Source: Clostridiales bacterium
Lineage (GTDB): Bacteria > Bacillota > Clostridia > Oscillospirales > Oscillospiraceae
NCBI GenBank assembly: GCA_020859945.1
Contig: JAJBVG010000005.1
Coordinates: 1-50,887, forward strand
Reading direction: 5' to 3'
Length of the DNA: 50,887 bases
Shown: in pieces, positions 34,479 to 42,913 of the stretch
Layout: every line of letters begins with the position of its first letter
Position numbering within the stretch: position 1 is the stretch's first letter
Made by a program: the position numbers and the translations under genes
The notes under the pieces: model-generated
What the model was told of the DNA's origin: nothing
What the model saw: the letters and a program-made list of their open reading frames with translations, nothing else
Databases searched by the model: none

Positions 34479-34715
34479 ATGGACTATCCGAAAAGCTGGG
34501 AAAAGGAAGTATCTGCCTGGCTGGATGACGACGACACTTACGGCGACGTGGTCATCACCAGGGACGAGGGCGGCCCCGCCGTCCACAAGGTAAAGAAAAT
34601 CGACTGGCTGGCCACGTTGGGGGCCAACTGGCGGAGCGTGCTGGCGGCTGTCGCGGCGGTGGCCGCAGTGGTGAGCGTGTTGGCGCTGGTGGTAAAGGCG
34701 TGTCGAAGCGAGTGA
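34479..34715 (+). CDS. Small membrane protein, 78 residues
   Basis: The N-terminal half is acidic and soluble (AWLDDDDTYGDVV). Residues ~52-74 are a single transmembrane helix rich in alanine and valine, ending ACRSE. It is three bases from the Nudix gene and its end overlaps the start of nadD-yqeK, so all are probably in one transcript. I recognise no family. Confidence 0.65.
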   Translation: MDYPKSWEKEVSAWLDDDDTYGDVVITRDEGGPAVHKVKKIDWLATLGANWRSVLAAVAAVAAVVSVLALVVKACRSE

Positions 34716-35932
34716 AAATTGGTATCTACGGCGGCACCTTCAACCCGCCCCACCTGGGACACATGGCGGCGGCGCGGGACGTATCTGCGGCCCTGGGGCT
34801 GGACAAGCTGCTGCTCATCCCTGACCGGACGCCGCCCCACAAAGAGCTGCCCGCCGGTTCCGCCTCCCCGGACCAACGGCTGGAGATGACCCGCATCGCC
34901 GCAGACCGGCTCTCCGGCGGGAGTACAAAGGTCGTCGCCTCCGACGTGGAGCTGCGCCGCACCGGGCGGAGCTACTCCGCCGACACCCTGACCCAACTGC
35001 GGGAGCAGTACCCGGAGGACGAGCTGTGGCTGCTGATGGGGACGGATATGTTCCTGACCCTCCACACCTGGTATCGGCCTGACATCATCTTCCAAAAGGC
35101 CCACATCGCCGCCTTTGGCCGGTCAGCGGGGGACGAGGCCCGGTTTGCGGAGCAGAAAGCCCGGCTGGAACGGGACTTCGGGGCTACGGTGCAAATTATC
35201 CCCCTGCCCGGTCTGGTGGAGGTGTCCTCCACCCAGCTGCGGCAGGAGCTGGAACAGGGGGGCGGACAAGCCTTGCTGGACGAGAGCGTTTACGGCTACA
35301 TCCTCCGGCAGGGGCTGTACGGCGTGGAAAAGGACCTGACCCGGCTCTCGCTGGAGGAGTTACGGGCGGCGTCCTACTCCATGGTCAAGGCCAAACGCCT
35401 GCCCCACATCCGTGGCACCGAGGAGGAGGCCGCGCTGCTGGCCCGGCGCTGGGGCGCGGACGAGACGGCGGCGCGAAAGGCCGCCATCCTCCACGACTGC
35501 ACAAAATATTGGAATCTCCAGGAACAGTTGCAATATTGTGAAAAATGTGGTATCCTATTAGACCAGGTCGAGCGGGAGACCCTGTCTCTGCTCCACGCCA
35601 AAAGCGGCGCGGAGGTGGCCCGGCGGGTGTTCGGGATGCCGGAGGAGATTTGCAGCGCCATCTGCTGGCACACCACCGGCAAGGCGGACATGACCCTGCT
35701 GGAAAAAATCCTCTACATCGCCGACTACGCGGAACCCAGCCGCACCTACGACTGGTGCCGGGAGCTGCGGGAGCTGGTGCTGGAGGATCTGGACGCCGCC
35801 GTCCTCTACGGGCTGAACGTCACCGTCAATCACACCCGGAAAAAGGGCCAGACCATTCATTATCGGACGCTGGAGGCGAGAGAGTACCTTCTGGCGCAGC
35901 GTGAACGTGATTTATCTGTTTCAAAGGATTGA
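34700..35932 (+). CDS. nadD: Nicotinate-nucleotide adenylyltransferase fused to YqeK HD hydrolase
   Basis: The 410-residue product joins two normally adjacent genes. Residues 1-~205 are NadD, which makes deamido-NAD from nicotinate mononucleotide and ATP (GTFNPPHLGH near the start and SSTQLR near its end). Residues ~215-400 are a YqeK-type HD-domain hydrolase of symmetrical dinucleoside tetraphosphates (H265-D266 in ILHDCTK, CWHTTGK, ILYIADYAEPSR). The start may be GTG 34700 (GGTGG seven bases upstream) or GTG 34712, which would make a four-base overlap with the preceding gene. The fusion would pair NAD synthesis with removal of Ap4A-like alarmones. Confidence 0.9.
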   Translation: MSKRVKIGIYGGTFNPPHLGHMAAARDVSAALGLDKLLLIPDRTPPHKELPAGSASPDQRLEMTRIAADRLSGGSTKVVASDVELRRTGRSYSADTLTQLREQYPEDELWLLMGTDMFLTLHTWYRPDIIFQKAHIAAFGRSAGDEARFAEQKARLERDFGATVQIIPLPGLVEVSSTQLRQELEQGGGQALLDESVYGYILRQGLYGVEKDLTRLSLEELRAASYSMVKAKRLPHIRGTEEEAALLARRWGADETAARKAAILHDCTKYWNLQEQLQYCEKCGILLDQVERETLSLLHAKSGAEVARRVFGMPEEICSAICWHTTGKADMTLLEKILYIADYAEPSRTYDWCRELRELVLEDLDAAVLYGLNVTVNHTRKKGQTIHYRTLEAREYLLAQRERDLSVSKD

Positions 35933-35965
35933 TGATTCAAAAGATATAATTTAGGGGGCGTATAA

Positions 35966-36667
35966 ATGAGCAATGCCATTCTTTTTCTTTACAACACTTG
36001 GTCTTTTGTCTCGGCGATACTTGCCGTGCTAGGTATTGTTTCCTTGGTCTATACATTCGTGGGGATAAAGACACTTAACACGTTAGGCAAACGCTCCTTC
36101 GTTATCCTTTTGGGATGTATTTCTGTGACATACGCTTTGCTTACGCAAATCGTCCAAGCAAACTTTACAGAAATGCCAACGGTCTATAACCAGGATTTGA
36201 GTACAGCAATCCAGAGCTTGGAATCCAGAGGTTTGAGTGGGGAACTTGCCCCCGGCGTAGAAACGGAATCAGAGGATGGCTCCCAAATCGTGATTTGGGC
36301 TTCACATTCCAAAGGAGATTTGGTTTTCAAAGGGGAAAGTATTTTGCTTTATACGAGCACTTCATCAATCAACGTAGAAGAATATGCGGTAAATAACACT
36401 GAAAATGATGACGTGGATGCCGTGGAAGATACAGAACGAGTTATTGTGCCTGATGTGACTGAAAAAACAAAGAAAGAGGCAGAATCCATCATAACTGCTG
36501 CCGGGTTGATTCCACAAGCAACATATACTAGTGTCAATGATGAGCTGGAAAAATACGGAACTGATTGGGAAGGTTGGGCGATCGATTTTCAGTATACCCC
36601 AGCTGGAGCTGAGGTGGATAATGGCACGGTTATATATATCCACGCTACAGCAGAAAAAGTAGAATGA
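35966..36667 (+). CDS. AT-rich membrane protein with PASTA-like domains
   Basis: The 233-residue product has two transmembrane helices at its N-terminus (~residues 10-33 and 45-62). An extracytoplasmic part follows with a first PASTA-like repeat (~70-130) and a clearer one at ~160-232: VIVPDVTEKTKKEAESIITA, then AGLIP..., ending TPAGAEVDNGTVIYIHA. PASTA domains bind muropeptides or beta-lactams in PknB-type kinases and penicillin-binding proteins, but no kinase or PBP domain is present. Its low GC marks it as inserted between nadD-yqeK and rsfS, where many Firmicutes have an LCP-family gene. A TATAAT at 35945-35950 may be its own -10 box, with a poor -35. Confidence 0.75.
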   Translation: MSNAILFLYNTWSFVSAILAVLGIVSLVYTFVGIKTLNTLGKRSFVILLGCISVTYALLTQIVQANFTEMPTVYNQDLSTAIQSLESRGLSGELAPGVETESEDGSQIVIWASHSKGDLVFKGESILLYTSTSSINVEEYAVNNTENDDVDAVEDTERVIVPDVTEKTKKEAESIITAAGLIPQATYTSVNDELEKYGTDWEGWAIDFQYTPAGAEVDNGTVIYIHATAEKVE

Positions 36668-36738
36668 ATGTTGCCAACTATGAACAGAATCATAATCATA
36701 GATGCTATACAATCAAAAAATAAAAGGAGAAACACAGC

Positions 36739-37107
36739 ATGGCAGAAGCCTTAGAGTTGACCGCCGCCATCGTCAACGCCATCGACAAAAAGCGCGGCAT
36801 GAACATTGAGGTGCTCCACACCACCGACGTGACCACCTTGGCGGACTACTTCGTCATGGCCACCGCCGCCTCCACCACCCAGCTGCGCACCCTGTCTGAC
36901 GCGACGGAGGAAGCCGCAGAGAAGCTGGGCGAGACCCCTTACAGCGTGGAGGGGGAGCGGGAGAGCGGCTGGCGGGTGTTGGATTTCAGCACCGTCATCG
37001 TCCACCTGTTCCTGCCGGAGCAGCGGGAGTTCTACAGCCTGGAGCGGCTGTGGCAGGACGCGGACAAGGTGGACATCACCCCCTTCCTGGCGAAGCCGGA
37101 GGAATAA
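36739..37107 (+). CDS. rsfS: Ribosome silencing factor RsfS
   Basis: RsfS binds L14 on the 50S subunit and blocks subunit joining in starvation. The 122-residue product has the family core (DVTTLADYFVMATAASTTQL), EGERESGWRVLDFSTVIVHLF and the C-terminal REFYSLERLW. AAAGGAG precedes the ATG. It is followed by leuS after 73 bases. Confidence 0.96.
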   Translation: MAEALELTAAIVNAIDKKRGMNIEVLHTTDVTTLADYFVMATAASTTQLRTLSDATEEAAEKLGETPYSVEGERESGWRVLDFSTVIVHLFLPEQREFYSLERLWQDADKVDITPFLAKPEE

Positions 37108-37180
37108 AAACACAGAAACCCCTTCCCACAATAATCCGCCCGAAAGGGTTTGTTGAGTATTTTCAGAGAAAAGAGTGATC

Positions 37181-39709
37181 ATGTTGAAATACGATTTTGC
37201 AGCCATTGAGAAAAAATGGCAGAAGAAGTGGCAGGATGCCAAGGCGTTCCAGGCCGTCACCGGCGACACCACCCGGCCCAAGTGGTACGGTCTGGTGGAG
37301 TTCCCCTACCCCTCCGGGGCGGGTCTGCACGTGGGCCATCCCCGGCCCTACACCGCCATGGACGTGGTGGCCCGGAAGAAGCGCATGGACGGCTACAACG
37401 TCCTGTTCCCCATCGGGTACGACGCTTTCGGCCTGCCCACCGAGAACTACGCCATCAAGAACCACGTGCATCCGGCCACCGTCACCCAGGAGAACATCAA
37501 GAACTTCACCCGCCAGCTCCATATGCTGGGCTACTCCTTCGACTGGGACCGGCTCATCGACACCACCGACCCCAAGTATTACAAGTGGACCCAGTGGATC
37601 TTCCTCCAGCTGTTCAAGCACGGCCTGGCCTACAAGACCACCATGCCCGTAAACTGGTGTACCTCCTGCAAGTGCGTCCTGGCCAACGAAGAAGTGGTGG
37701 AGGGCGTCTGCGAGCGGTGTGGCTCCCCCGTGGTTCGCAAGGAGAAGAGCCAGTGGATGCTGAAAATCACCGCCTACGCCCAGAAGCTCATCGACGGCCT
37801 GGACGACGTGGACTATATCGAGCGGGTCAAAATCCAGCAGAAGAACTGGATCGGCCGCTCCACCGGCGCGGAGGTCAACTTCCAGACCACCGAGGGGGAC
37901 GTCCTCACCGTCTACACCACCCGCTGCGACACCCTGTTCGGCGCGACCTACATGGTCATCGCCCCGGAGCACGCCTACGTGACCAAGTGGAAGGACAAGC
38001 TGACCAACTACGACGAGGTGGAAGCCTACGTGAAGAAGGCCGCCTCCAAGTCCGACTTTGAGCGCACTGAGCTGGCAAAGGACAAGACCGGCGTCAAGCT
38101 GGAGGGCGTTCGCGCCATCAACCCCGTCAACAACGAGGAGATCCCCATCTTTATCTCCGACTACGTGCTGGCTACCTACGGCACCGGCGCAATTATGGCC
38201 GTGCCTGCCCACGACACCCGCGACTTCGAGTTCGCCAAGGTCTTTGACCTGCCCATCATCCAGGTGGTCGCCAGCAGCGACGGCGCGCTGGTGGATCTGA
38301 GCAAGGAAGCCTTTACCGACGTGGCCACCGGCGTGATGGTCAACTCCGGCTTCATCACCGGCATGACGGTGGAAGAGGCCAAGGAAGCCATGATCAAGTA
38401 CCTGGAGGAGAACCACATCGGCCACGCCCAGGTCAACTACAAGCTGCGGGACTGGGTGTTCTCCCGCCAGCGGTACTGGGGCGAGCCCATCCCCATCGTC
38501 AAATGCCCCAAGTGCGGCTATGTGGCGCTGCCGGAGGACCAACTGCCCCTGCTGCTGCCCGAGGTGGAGAGCTACGAGACCACCGACGACGGCGAATCCC
38601 CCCTCTCCGCCATGACCGACTGGGTCAACACCACCTGCCCCTGCTGCGGCGGCCCTGCCCAGCGGGAGACCGACACCATGCCCCAGTGGGCGGGTTCTTC
38701 CTGGTACTTCCTGCGGTATATGGACCCGAACAACGACGACGCTCTGGCCTCCAAGGAGGCCCTGGAGTATTGGGGCCAGGTGGACTGGTACAACGGCGGC
38801 ATGGAGCACACCACCCTCCACCTGCTCTACAGCCGGTTCTGGAACAACTTCCTCCATGACATCGGCGTGGTGCCCTACGCCGAGCCTTACGCCAAGCGCA
38901 CCAGCCACGGCATGATTTTGGGTAAGAACCCCCATTACGTGGGCAACTTCGAGACTCAGGCGGAAAAGGACGCCATGGTGGAGAAGTACGGCAATCAGGC
39001 CCTCCGCCCCTCCGTCAAGATGTCCAAGAGCCTGGGCAACGTGGTCAACCCCGACGACGTCATTCGGGAGTACGGCGCGGACACCATGCGGCTGTATATC
39101 ATGTTCATCGGCGACTTTGAAAAGACCGCCACCTGGTCCGACGAGGCGGTGCGGGGCTGCAAGCGGTTCCTGGACCGTGTCTGGAACCTCCAGGAGAAGT
39201 GCGGTGACAGCCTGGAGTATTCTCCCGACAACGTGGCCGCCATCCACAAGGCCATTAAGAAGGTCAACGAGGACATCGAGGCCATGAAGTTCAACACCGC
39301 CATCGCCACCATGATGGCCCTGACCAACGACTTCTACGCCAACGGCTGCACCAAGGGCGATTTGAAGGCCCTGCTGCTGCTGCTGTCCCCCATCGCCCCC
39401 CATATCTGCGAGGAAATGTGGGAGAACCTGGGCTTTGCCGGGGAGGGCATGATCTGCAAACAACCCTGGCCGGAGTATGACGAGAGCAAGACCGTAGCCG
39501 CCACGGTGCAGCTGGCGGTGCAGGTGGCGGGCAAGGTCCGCGCCAACATCGTGGTCCCCACCGACGCCGACGACGAGGCCGTGGTCGCCGCGGCTCTGGC
39601 CGACGCCAAAATTCAGCGCCAGGCCGAGGGCAAGCAGCTGGTGCGGAAGATCGTCGTGCGGGATAAGAAGTCCAAGGCCGTGAAGATCGTCAACCTGATT
39701 TTTAAGTAA
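37181..39709 (+). CDS. leuS: Leucyl-tRNA synthetase
   Basis: LeuRS charges tRNA-Leu and edits mischarged products. The 842-residue product has the HIGH-equivalent HVGH at residues 50-53, a zinc-binding region ([20 protein letters not shown]), the CP1 editing domain (~230-420, [17 protein letters not shown]), and KMSKS at 613-617, then the anticodon-binding C-terminus. ATG 37181 is chosen over an in-frame GTG at 37175 because AGAGAAAAGAG lies upstream and [14 protein letters not shown] matches the family. No T-box leader is seen, and the gene probably shares the rsfS transcript. Confidence 0.97.
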   Translation: MLKYDFAAIEKKWQKKWQDAKAFQAVTGDTTRPKWYGLVEFPYPSGAGLHVGHPRPYTAMDVVARKKRMDGYNVLFPIGYDAFGLPTENYAIKNHVHPATVTQENIKNFTRQLHMLGYSFDWDRLIDTTDPKYYKWTQWIFLQLFKHGLAYKTTMPVNWCTSCKCVLANEEVVEGVCERCGSPVVRKEKSQWMLKITAYAQKLIDGLDDVDYIERVKIQQKNWIGRSTGAEVNFQTTEGDVLTVYTTRCDTLFGATYMVIAPEHAYVTKWKDKLTNYDEVEAYVKKAASKSDFERTELAKDKTGVKLEGVRAINPVNNEEIPIFISDYVLATYGTGAIMAVPAHDTRDFEFAKVFDLPIIQVVASSDGALVDLSKEAFTDVATGVMVNSGFITGMTVEEAKEAMIKYLEENHIGHAQVNYKLRDWVFSRQRYWGEPIPIVKCPKCGYVALPEDQLPLLLPEVESYETTDDGESPLSAMTDWVNTTCPCCGGPAQRETDTMPQWAGSSWYFLRYMDPNNDDALASKEALEYWGQVDWYNGGMEHTTLHLLYSRFWNNFLHDIGVVPYAEPYAKRTSHGMILGKNPHYVGNFETQAEKDAMVEKYGNQALRPSVKMSKSLGNVVNPDDVIREYGADTMRLYIMFIGDFEKTATWSDEAVRGCKRFLDRVWNLQEKCGDSLEYSPDNVAAIHKAIKKVNEDIEAMKFNTAIATMMALTNDFYANGCTKGDLKALLLLLSPIAPHICEEMWENLGFAGEGMICKQPWPEYDESKTVAATVQLAVQVAGKVRANIVVPTDADDEAVVAAALADAKIQRQAEGKQLVRKIVVRDKKSKAVKIVNLIFK

Positions 39710-39727
39710 AACGATTTTAACGCACAA

Positions 39728-39757
39728 AACCCCCGTCCGCACACACGGACGGGGGTT
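39728..39757. terminator. Bidirectional terminator after leuS
   Basis: A perfect 12-base stem AACCCCCGTCCG / CGGACGGGGGTT with a six-base loop between convergent leuS and the GIY-YIG gene. Confidence 0.85.
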
Positions 39758-39765
39758 CCTGTTCG

Positions 39766-40044
39766 TCAAATGGAATTATGAGGGCTTCCTTCTGCCCTGT
39801 CTATCAGCTTTAGCTTTTCCCGGCGGGTCAGCCCTTTGATTGCCATTTCCCGGCGGAGGGCGTCCCCCTTGGTGGGCTGTTCCTCCCGGTAGACCACCTC
39901 CACCGGCAGGCGGCTGCGGGTGTACTTCGCGCCCCGGCCCCGGTTGTGGACTTCCGCCCGCCGGTCCACGTCGGCGGCAATGCCGGTGTAGAGGGTGCCG
40001 TCGGCGCACCGAACCATATAGACCCACCAGCTGTGGGGTTCCAT
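39766..40044 (-). CDS. GIY-YIG domain protein (UPF0213 type)
   Basis: The 92-residue product has the stand-alone GIY-YIG fold: WWVYMVRCADGTLYTGIAAD supplies the GIY/YIG equivalents (VYM...YTG), followed by RRAEVHNRGRGAKYTRSR and a late REMAIKGLTRREKLKLI. Members of the family are small nucleases of unknown role. The ATG at 40044 is chosen because AAAGGAG lies upstream and a promoter at 40076-40104 would exclude a longer frame starting at 40104. Confidence 0.85.
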   Translation of the reverse strand: MEPHSWWVYMVRCADGTLYTGIAADVDRRAEVHNRGRGAKYTRSRLPVEVVYREEQPTKGDALRREMAIKGLTRREKLKLIDRAEGSPHNSI

Positions 40045-40075
40045 CCGCACCGTCTCCTTTTCTCGGTTTTTTCCC

Positions 40076-40104
40076 AGAATAGCGCGAAAAAAGGGAAATT
40101 GCAA
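40076..40104 (-). promoter_or_regulatory. Promoter of the GIY-YIG gene
   Basis: On the minus strand, TTGCAA (40104-40099), 17-base spacer and TATTCT (40081-40076). Confidence 0.6.
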
Positions 40105-40141
40105 GGGTATTCTTCTCCAAAATCAGCGAAGTGTACTCCTT

Positions 40142-40169
40142 GCGGGCGGCCACGGACCGCCCCTACAGG
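40142..40169. repeat. GC-rich palindromic repeat, partial copy
   Basis: GCGGGCGGCCACGGACCGCC followed by CCTACAGG, the right half of the unit seen at 30296-30365. Confidence 0.65.
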
Positions 40170-40221
40170 CAAGGCAATTTTCCCCAGCACTTTTCAAAAT
40201 AGATGTACATACCGCGCAAAA

Positions 40222-40426
40222 AGCGCCGCCCAAACGGGCGGCGCTGTGGTATCTAAAACGAATCACAGGATTCGGAGCTTTTAGTCTGCCCCCCGCGCCG
40301 ACAGCTGCCAGCGAGTGGAGCAGTGAGGTCAGAAAAGATGTGGCCCATCTATCAGGAGCGTCGGCGGAAGCAGCCCCCGGAGGGCTTCCGCCGCAGCGCC
40401 TTGTTTGACTGTCCCTATCTTACCAC
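40222..40426. other. Structured intergenic region, candidate non-coding RNA
   Basis: The 675-base gap between the GIY-YIG gene and ktrB has no gene. It contains a perfect ten-base hairpin AGCGCCGCCC/GGGCGGCGCT (40222-40245), which on the minus strand is followed by TTTTT and so looks like a terminator. CTAAAA...TTTTAG (40253-40284), CGCCGAC/GTCGGCG and a nine-base GGCGGAAGC/GCTTCCGCC stem follow, and outer GTGGTA/TACCAC ends (40246-40251 with 40421-40426) could close the fold. The ~180-nt size would suit a 6S-like RNA on the minus strand, but the pairings are local instead of one long rod, and I see no good promoter. Identity unknown. Confidence 0.4.
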
Positions 40427-40569
40427 TCCGCCGGGGCGAATTGTTGGCGAAACTGCAAAAGAGTTGTGAAAAGAACATGAACCGTTTTGCGAATTTTGCA
40501 CAACCGGAGCGTTTTTCTATTTTTTAGAAATTTCGGGGCCGCCGGAGCCGTTTTCCCGGTTCAAAGGGC

Positions 40570-40598
40570 TTGCAATCTTAGAGAAGGTTTGTTATGAT
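40570..40598 (+). promoter_or_regulatory. Promoter of ktrB
   Basis: TTGCAA (40570-40575), 17-base spacer and TATGAT (40593-40598). An in-frame ATG lies inside the -10 box, so translation must start further down, and a ~115-base leader results. Confidence 0.7.
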
Positions 40599-40719
40599 AA
40601 TAAAAAGACTGTGTTTTCCCGCAAAACGGGGCAAAGTATTTCCCCGAAACGAAGAAAACGGTGGGACGGGCCGCCGCCCTCCGGTTTCCCCTCGCCCACG
40701 GCAGGAGGCTTTCGCGGCA

Positions 40720-42051
40720 GTGAAGAAGCAGCGCAGAAAACTGAATTTTTCCGCCAATCCCGGGCGGGTGCTGGCCTTCAGCTTTTTCGCCATCATCCTG
40801 GTGGGGACGGCGCTGCTGACCTTGCCCGTCTCCAGCCGGGACGGGACCTGGACCAGCCCCCTGACCGCCCTCTTCACCGCCACCAGCGCCACCTGCGTCA
40901 CCGGCCTTGCCACAGTGGACACCGGACTGTGGTGGAGCGGCTTCGGCCAGGCGGTGATTTTGGTAATGATCCAGCTGGGCGGACTGGGCTTTATGACGGT
41001 GTTTTGCACCTGCGCCATCGTTTTGCGCCGCCGCCTGTCCATCTCCCGGCAGATGGTGCTGATGGGGGCGCTGAACGTCAACACCGTGGAGGACGCTCTG
41101 GGCATCGCCAAACACGCGGTGCTACTGACCCTCTCCTTCGAGGGGGCGGGCGCTGTCGTGCTGGCGGCGCGGTTCGTGCCGGAGTACGGCTGGGGCAAAG
41201 GCATTTGGTACGGCGTGTTCCATTCGGTCTCCGCCTTCTGCAACGCCGGGTTCGACCTGGTGGGGGGCATGGCGAATTATGTCCACGACCCGGTGGTGAA
41301 CCTGACGCTGGTAATTTTGATCATCTGTTCCGGCCTGGGCTTTTTCGTCTGGGAGGAACTGCTTTGGCATAGGGACGGACGCCTTTCCCTGCCCAGCCGC
41401 CTGGTGCTGCTGACCACGGCGGCGCTGGTGGTCTCCGGCACGGTGTTTTTCCTGCTGCTGGAGTGGGACGGCGCGTTCAGCGGATTTTCCGGCCCGGAAA
41501 AGCTGCTGGCGGCGCTGTTCCAGTCGGTGACGCTGCGGACGGCGGGCTTCTCCACCGTGGACCAGGGGGCGCTGACCGAGAGCAGTCAGGCCCTGAGCAT
41601 CTTCTATATGCTCATCGGCGGCGGCTCCGGCTCCACCGCAGGCGGCATCAAAGTTGGCACCGCGGCAGTGCTGGCCCTGGCCCTGCGCTCCGGTCTCCAC
41701 GGTCGGGAGCGCGTGACAGTGCGGGGCCGCACCATCCCTCATCGGCAGGTGTTCAACGCCATGACACTGACGCTGCTGGTGGTCATGGCGTTCTTCGCCG
41801 GGGCGGTGTTCCTCTCCGTCCGGGAGGGGCTGCCCTTCCTGGCCTCCGCCTTCGAGACCGCCTCCGCCATTGCCACGGTGGGTCTCTCCACCGGCATCAC
41901 CGCGTCTCTCTCCGCCCAGTCCCAGGTGGTGCTCATCTGCCTGATGTACCTGGGGCGGGTGGGCATTTTGTCCTTCTCTTTCGCGGTGCTGACCCACAGG
42001 CCGGTGGAGGAAAAAATCAATTATCCCTATGTGGATATGATGATCGGGTAA
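40720..42051 (+). CDS. ktrB: Potassium uptake channel subunit KtrB/TrkH family
   Basis: KtrB is the membrane pore of a Ktr-type K+ (Na+-coupled) transporter. The 443-residue product shows four pore repeats with selectivity-filter loops TSATCVTGLATVD, SVSAFCNAGFD, SVTLRTAGFSTVD and SAIATVGLSTGIT. GTG 40720 is chosen: AGGAGG lies ~11 bases upstream, the N-terminus then reads MKKQRRKLNFSANPGRVL, and a farther upstream ATG lies in the promoter. The cytosolic partner ktrA follows, separated by an inverted heptamer repeat. Confidence 0.92.
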   Translation: MKKQRRKLNFSANPGRVLAFSFFAIILVGTALLTLPVSSRDGTWTSPLTALFTATSATCVTGLATVDTGLWWSGFGQAVILVMIQLGGLGFMTVFCTCAIVLRRRLSISRQMVLMGALNVNTVEDALGIAKHAVLLTLSFEGAGAVVLAARFVPEYGWGKGIWYGVFHSVSAFCNAGFDLVGGMANYVHDPVVNLTLVILIICSGLGFFVWEELLWHRDGRLSLPSRLVLLTTAALVVSGTVFFLLLEWDGAFSGFSGPEKLLAALFQSVTLRTAGFSTVDQGALTESSQALSIFYMLIGGGSGSTAGGIKVGTAAVLALALRSGLHGRERVTVRGRTIPHRQVFNAMTLTLLVVMAFFAGAVFLSVREGLPFLASAFETASAIATVGLSTGITASLSAQSQVVLICLMYLGRVGILSFSFAVLTHRPVEEKINYPYVDMMIG

Positions 42052-42054
42052 TAT

Positions 42055-42206
42055 CAATGTGCAATTTGCAATGAGCAATTTGCAATTTAGGGGAAAACGA
42101 ATGTGGTCGCTTTCCTGCTGGACGCATTGTCTTCAGGTGCGCTCCGGTTATAGAATGATAGTTAAAAATCCGGCCATTGCACATTGTACATTGCTAATTG
42201 CTAATT
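42055..42206. repeat. Inverted pair of ATTGCNN heptamer arrays between ktrB and ktrA
   Basis: Left arm 42055-42089 (AATGTGCAATTTGCAATGAG type) and right arm 42176-42206 (ATTGCACATTGTACATTGCT type) are inverted copies flanking an ~85-base unique spacer without a gene. Confidence 0.8.
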
Positions 42207-42226
42207 CCCCTGGAGGGTACATGATT

Positions 42227-42901
42227 ATGAAAACCTACGCAGTTGTGGGCCTGGGGCGCTTTGGCGACGCCGTGGCCCGGGAACTGATGCGCCCCGTCAA
42301 GGGCCACCGCCCCACCAACGAGGTGCTGGCCATCGACATCGACGGGGAGCACATTCAGACCATCGCGGACCACGTGACCCGGGCGGTGCAGGCGGACTTG
42401 CGGGACCCGGAGGTGGTGCAGGCCCTGAACGTGGCGTCCTGTGACGTGGCGCTGGTGTGCATCGGCTCCGACATCAGCACCAGCGTTCTTGTGACGCTGA
42501 ACCTGAAAGAGGCCGGGGCCAAGTGCGTCATCGCCAAGGCCAGCAGCGAGGCCCACCGCCGCATTTTAGAGCGCATCGGCGCGGACCGGGTCATCTTCCC
42601 CGAACACGATGTCGGGCGGCGGCTGGCTCATACCCTGAGCCAGCACAGCGCTTACGACCTGCTGGACCTGTCGGACGATTACGCGGTGGTGCGGGTCCCC
42701 ATCCCCAAGAGCTGGTGGGGCAAAACCCTGGCGGAGCTGAACGTCCGGGCCAAATACGACATCAACGTGCTGACCGTTCAGGCCAGTGGCAGCAGCCAGC
42801 TCCAGGTTTCCCCTTCTCCCCAGACCCCTCTGCCGGAGCAGGGCGGGGTCATGTCCGTGCTGACCAGCCAGGAGGCCCTGGCGCGGCTCCAGCAGCTGTG
42901 A
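42227..42901 (+). CDS. ktrA: Potassium uptake regulatory subunit KtrA
   Basis: KtrA forms the octameric RCK ring that gates KtrB in response to ATP/ADP and c-di-AMP. The 224-residue product has an RCK_N Rossmann domain (VVGLGRFGDAVARELM, then the acidic DID after strand 2) and an RCK_C domain from ~residue 140. ATG 42227 is nine bases from TGGAGGG; ATG 42221 is an alternative two codons earlier. It follows ktrB. Confidence 0.92.
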   Translation: MKTYAVVGLGRFGDAVARELMRPVKGHRPTNEVLAIDIDGEHIQTIADHVTRAVQADLRDPEVVQALNVASCDVALVCIGSDISTSVLVTLNLKEAGAKCVIAKASSEAHRRILERIGADRVIFPEHDVGRRLAHTLSQHSAYDLLDLSDDYAVVRVPIPKSWWGKTLAELNVRAKYDINVLTVQASGSSQLQVSPSPQTPLPEQGGVMSVLTSQEALARLQQL

Positions 42902-42913
42902 CGGGAGGAAGCG

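Noticed and set aside
34700-35932. Frameshift or assembly error producing the NadD-YqeK fusion
   Set aside because: The frame is continuous with intact motifs on both sides and a normal linker, so a true fusion is the simpler reading.
37108-37180. T-box leader upstream of leuS
   Set aside because: Only 73 bases separate rsfS and leuS, and no T-box sequence or specifier stem is present.
37163-39769. 868-codon minus-strand frame opposite leuS
   Set aside because: Same reason: a mirror of LeuRS codon bias, with composition unlike a protein.
40045-40104. Longer N-terminus for the GIY-YIG protein starting at 40104
   Set aside because: A good promoter (-35 at 40099-40104, -10 at 40076-40081) lies over the extra codons, and AAAGGAG precedes the inner ATG.
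40300-40426. SRP RNA, suggested by GGAAGCAGCC on the + strand
   Set aside because: The sequence lies inside a perfect stem and not in an asymmetric loop with a GGAA tetraloop, so it does not match SRP domain IV.
40222-40719. c-di-AMP (ydaO) riboswitch upstream of ktrB
   Set aside because: The position suits one, but the conserved core blocks are not recognisable in order on the + strand, and the ktrB promoter lies downstream of the structured region.
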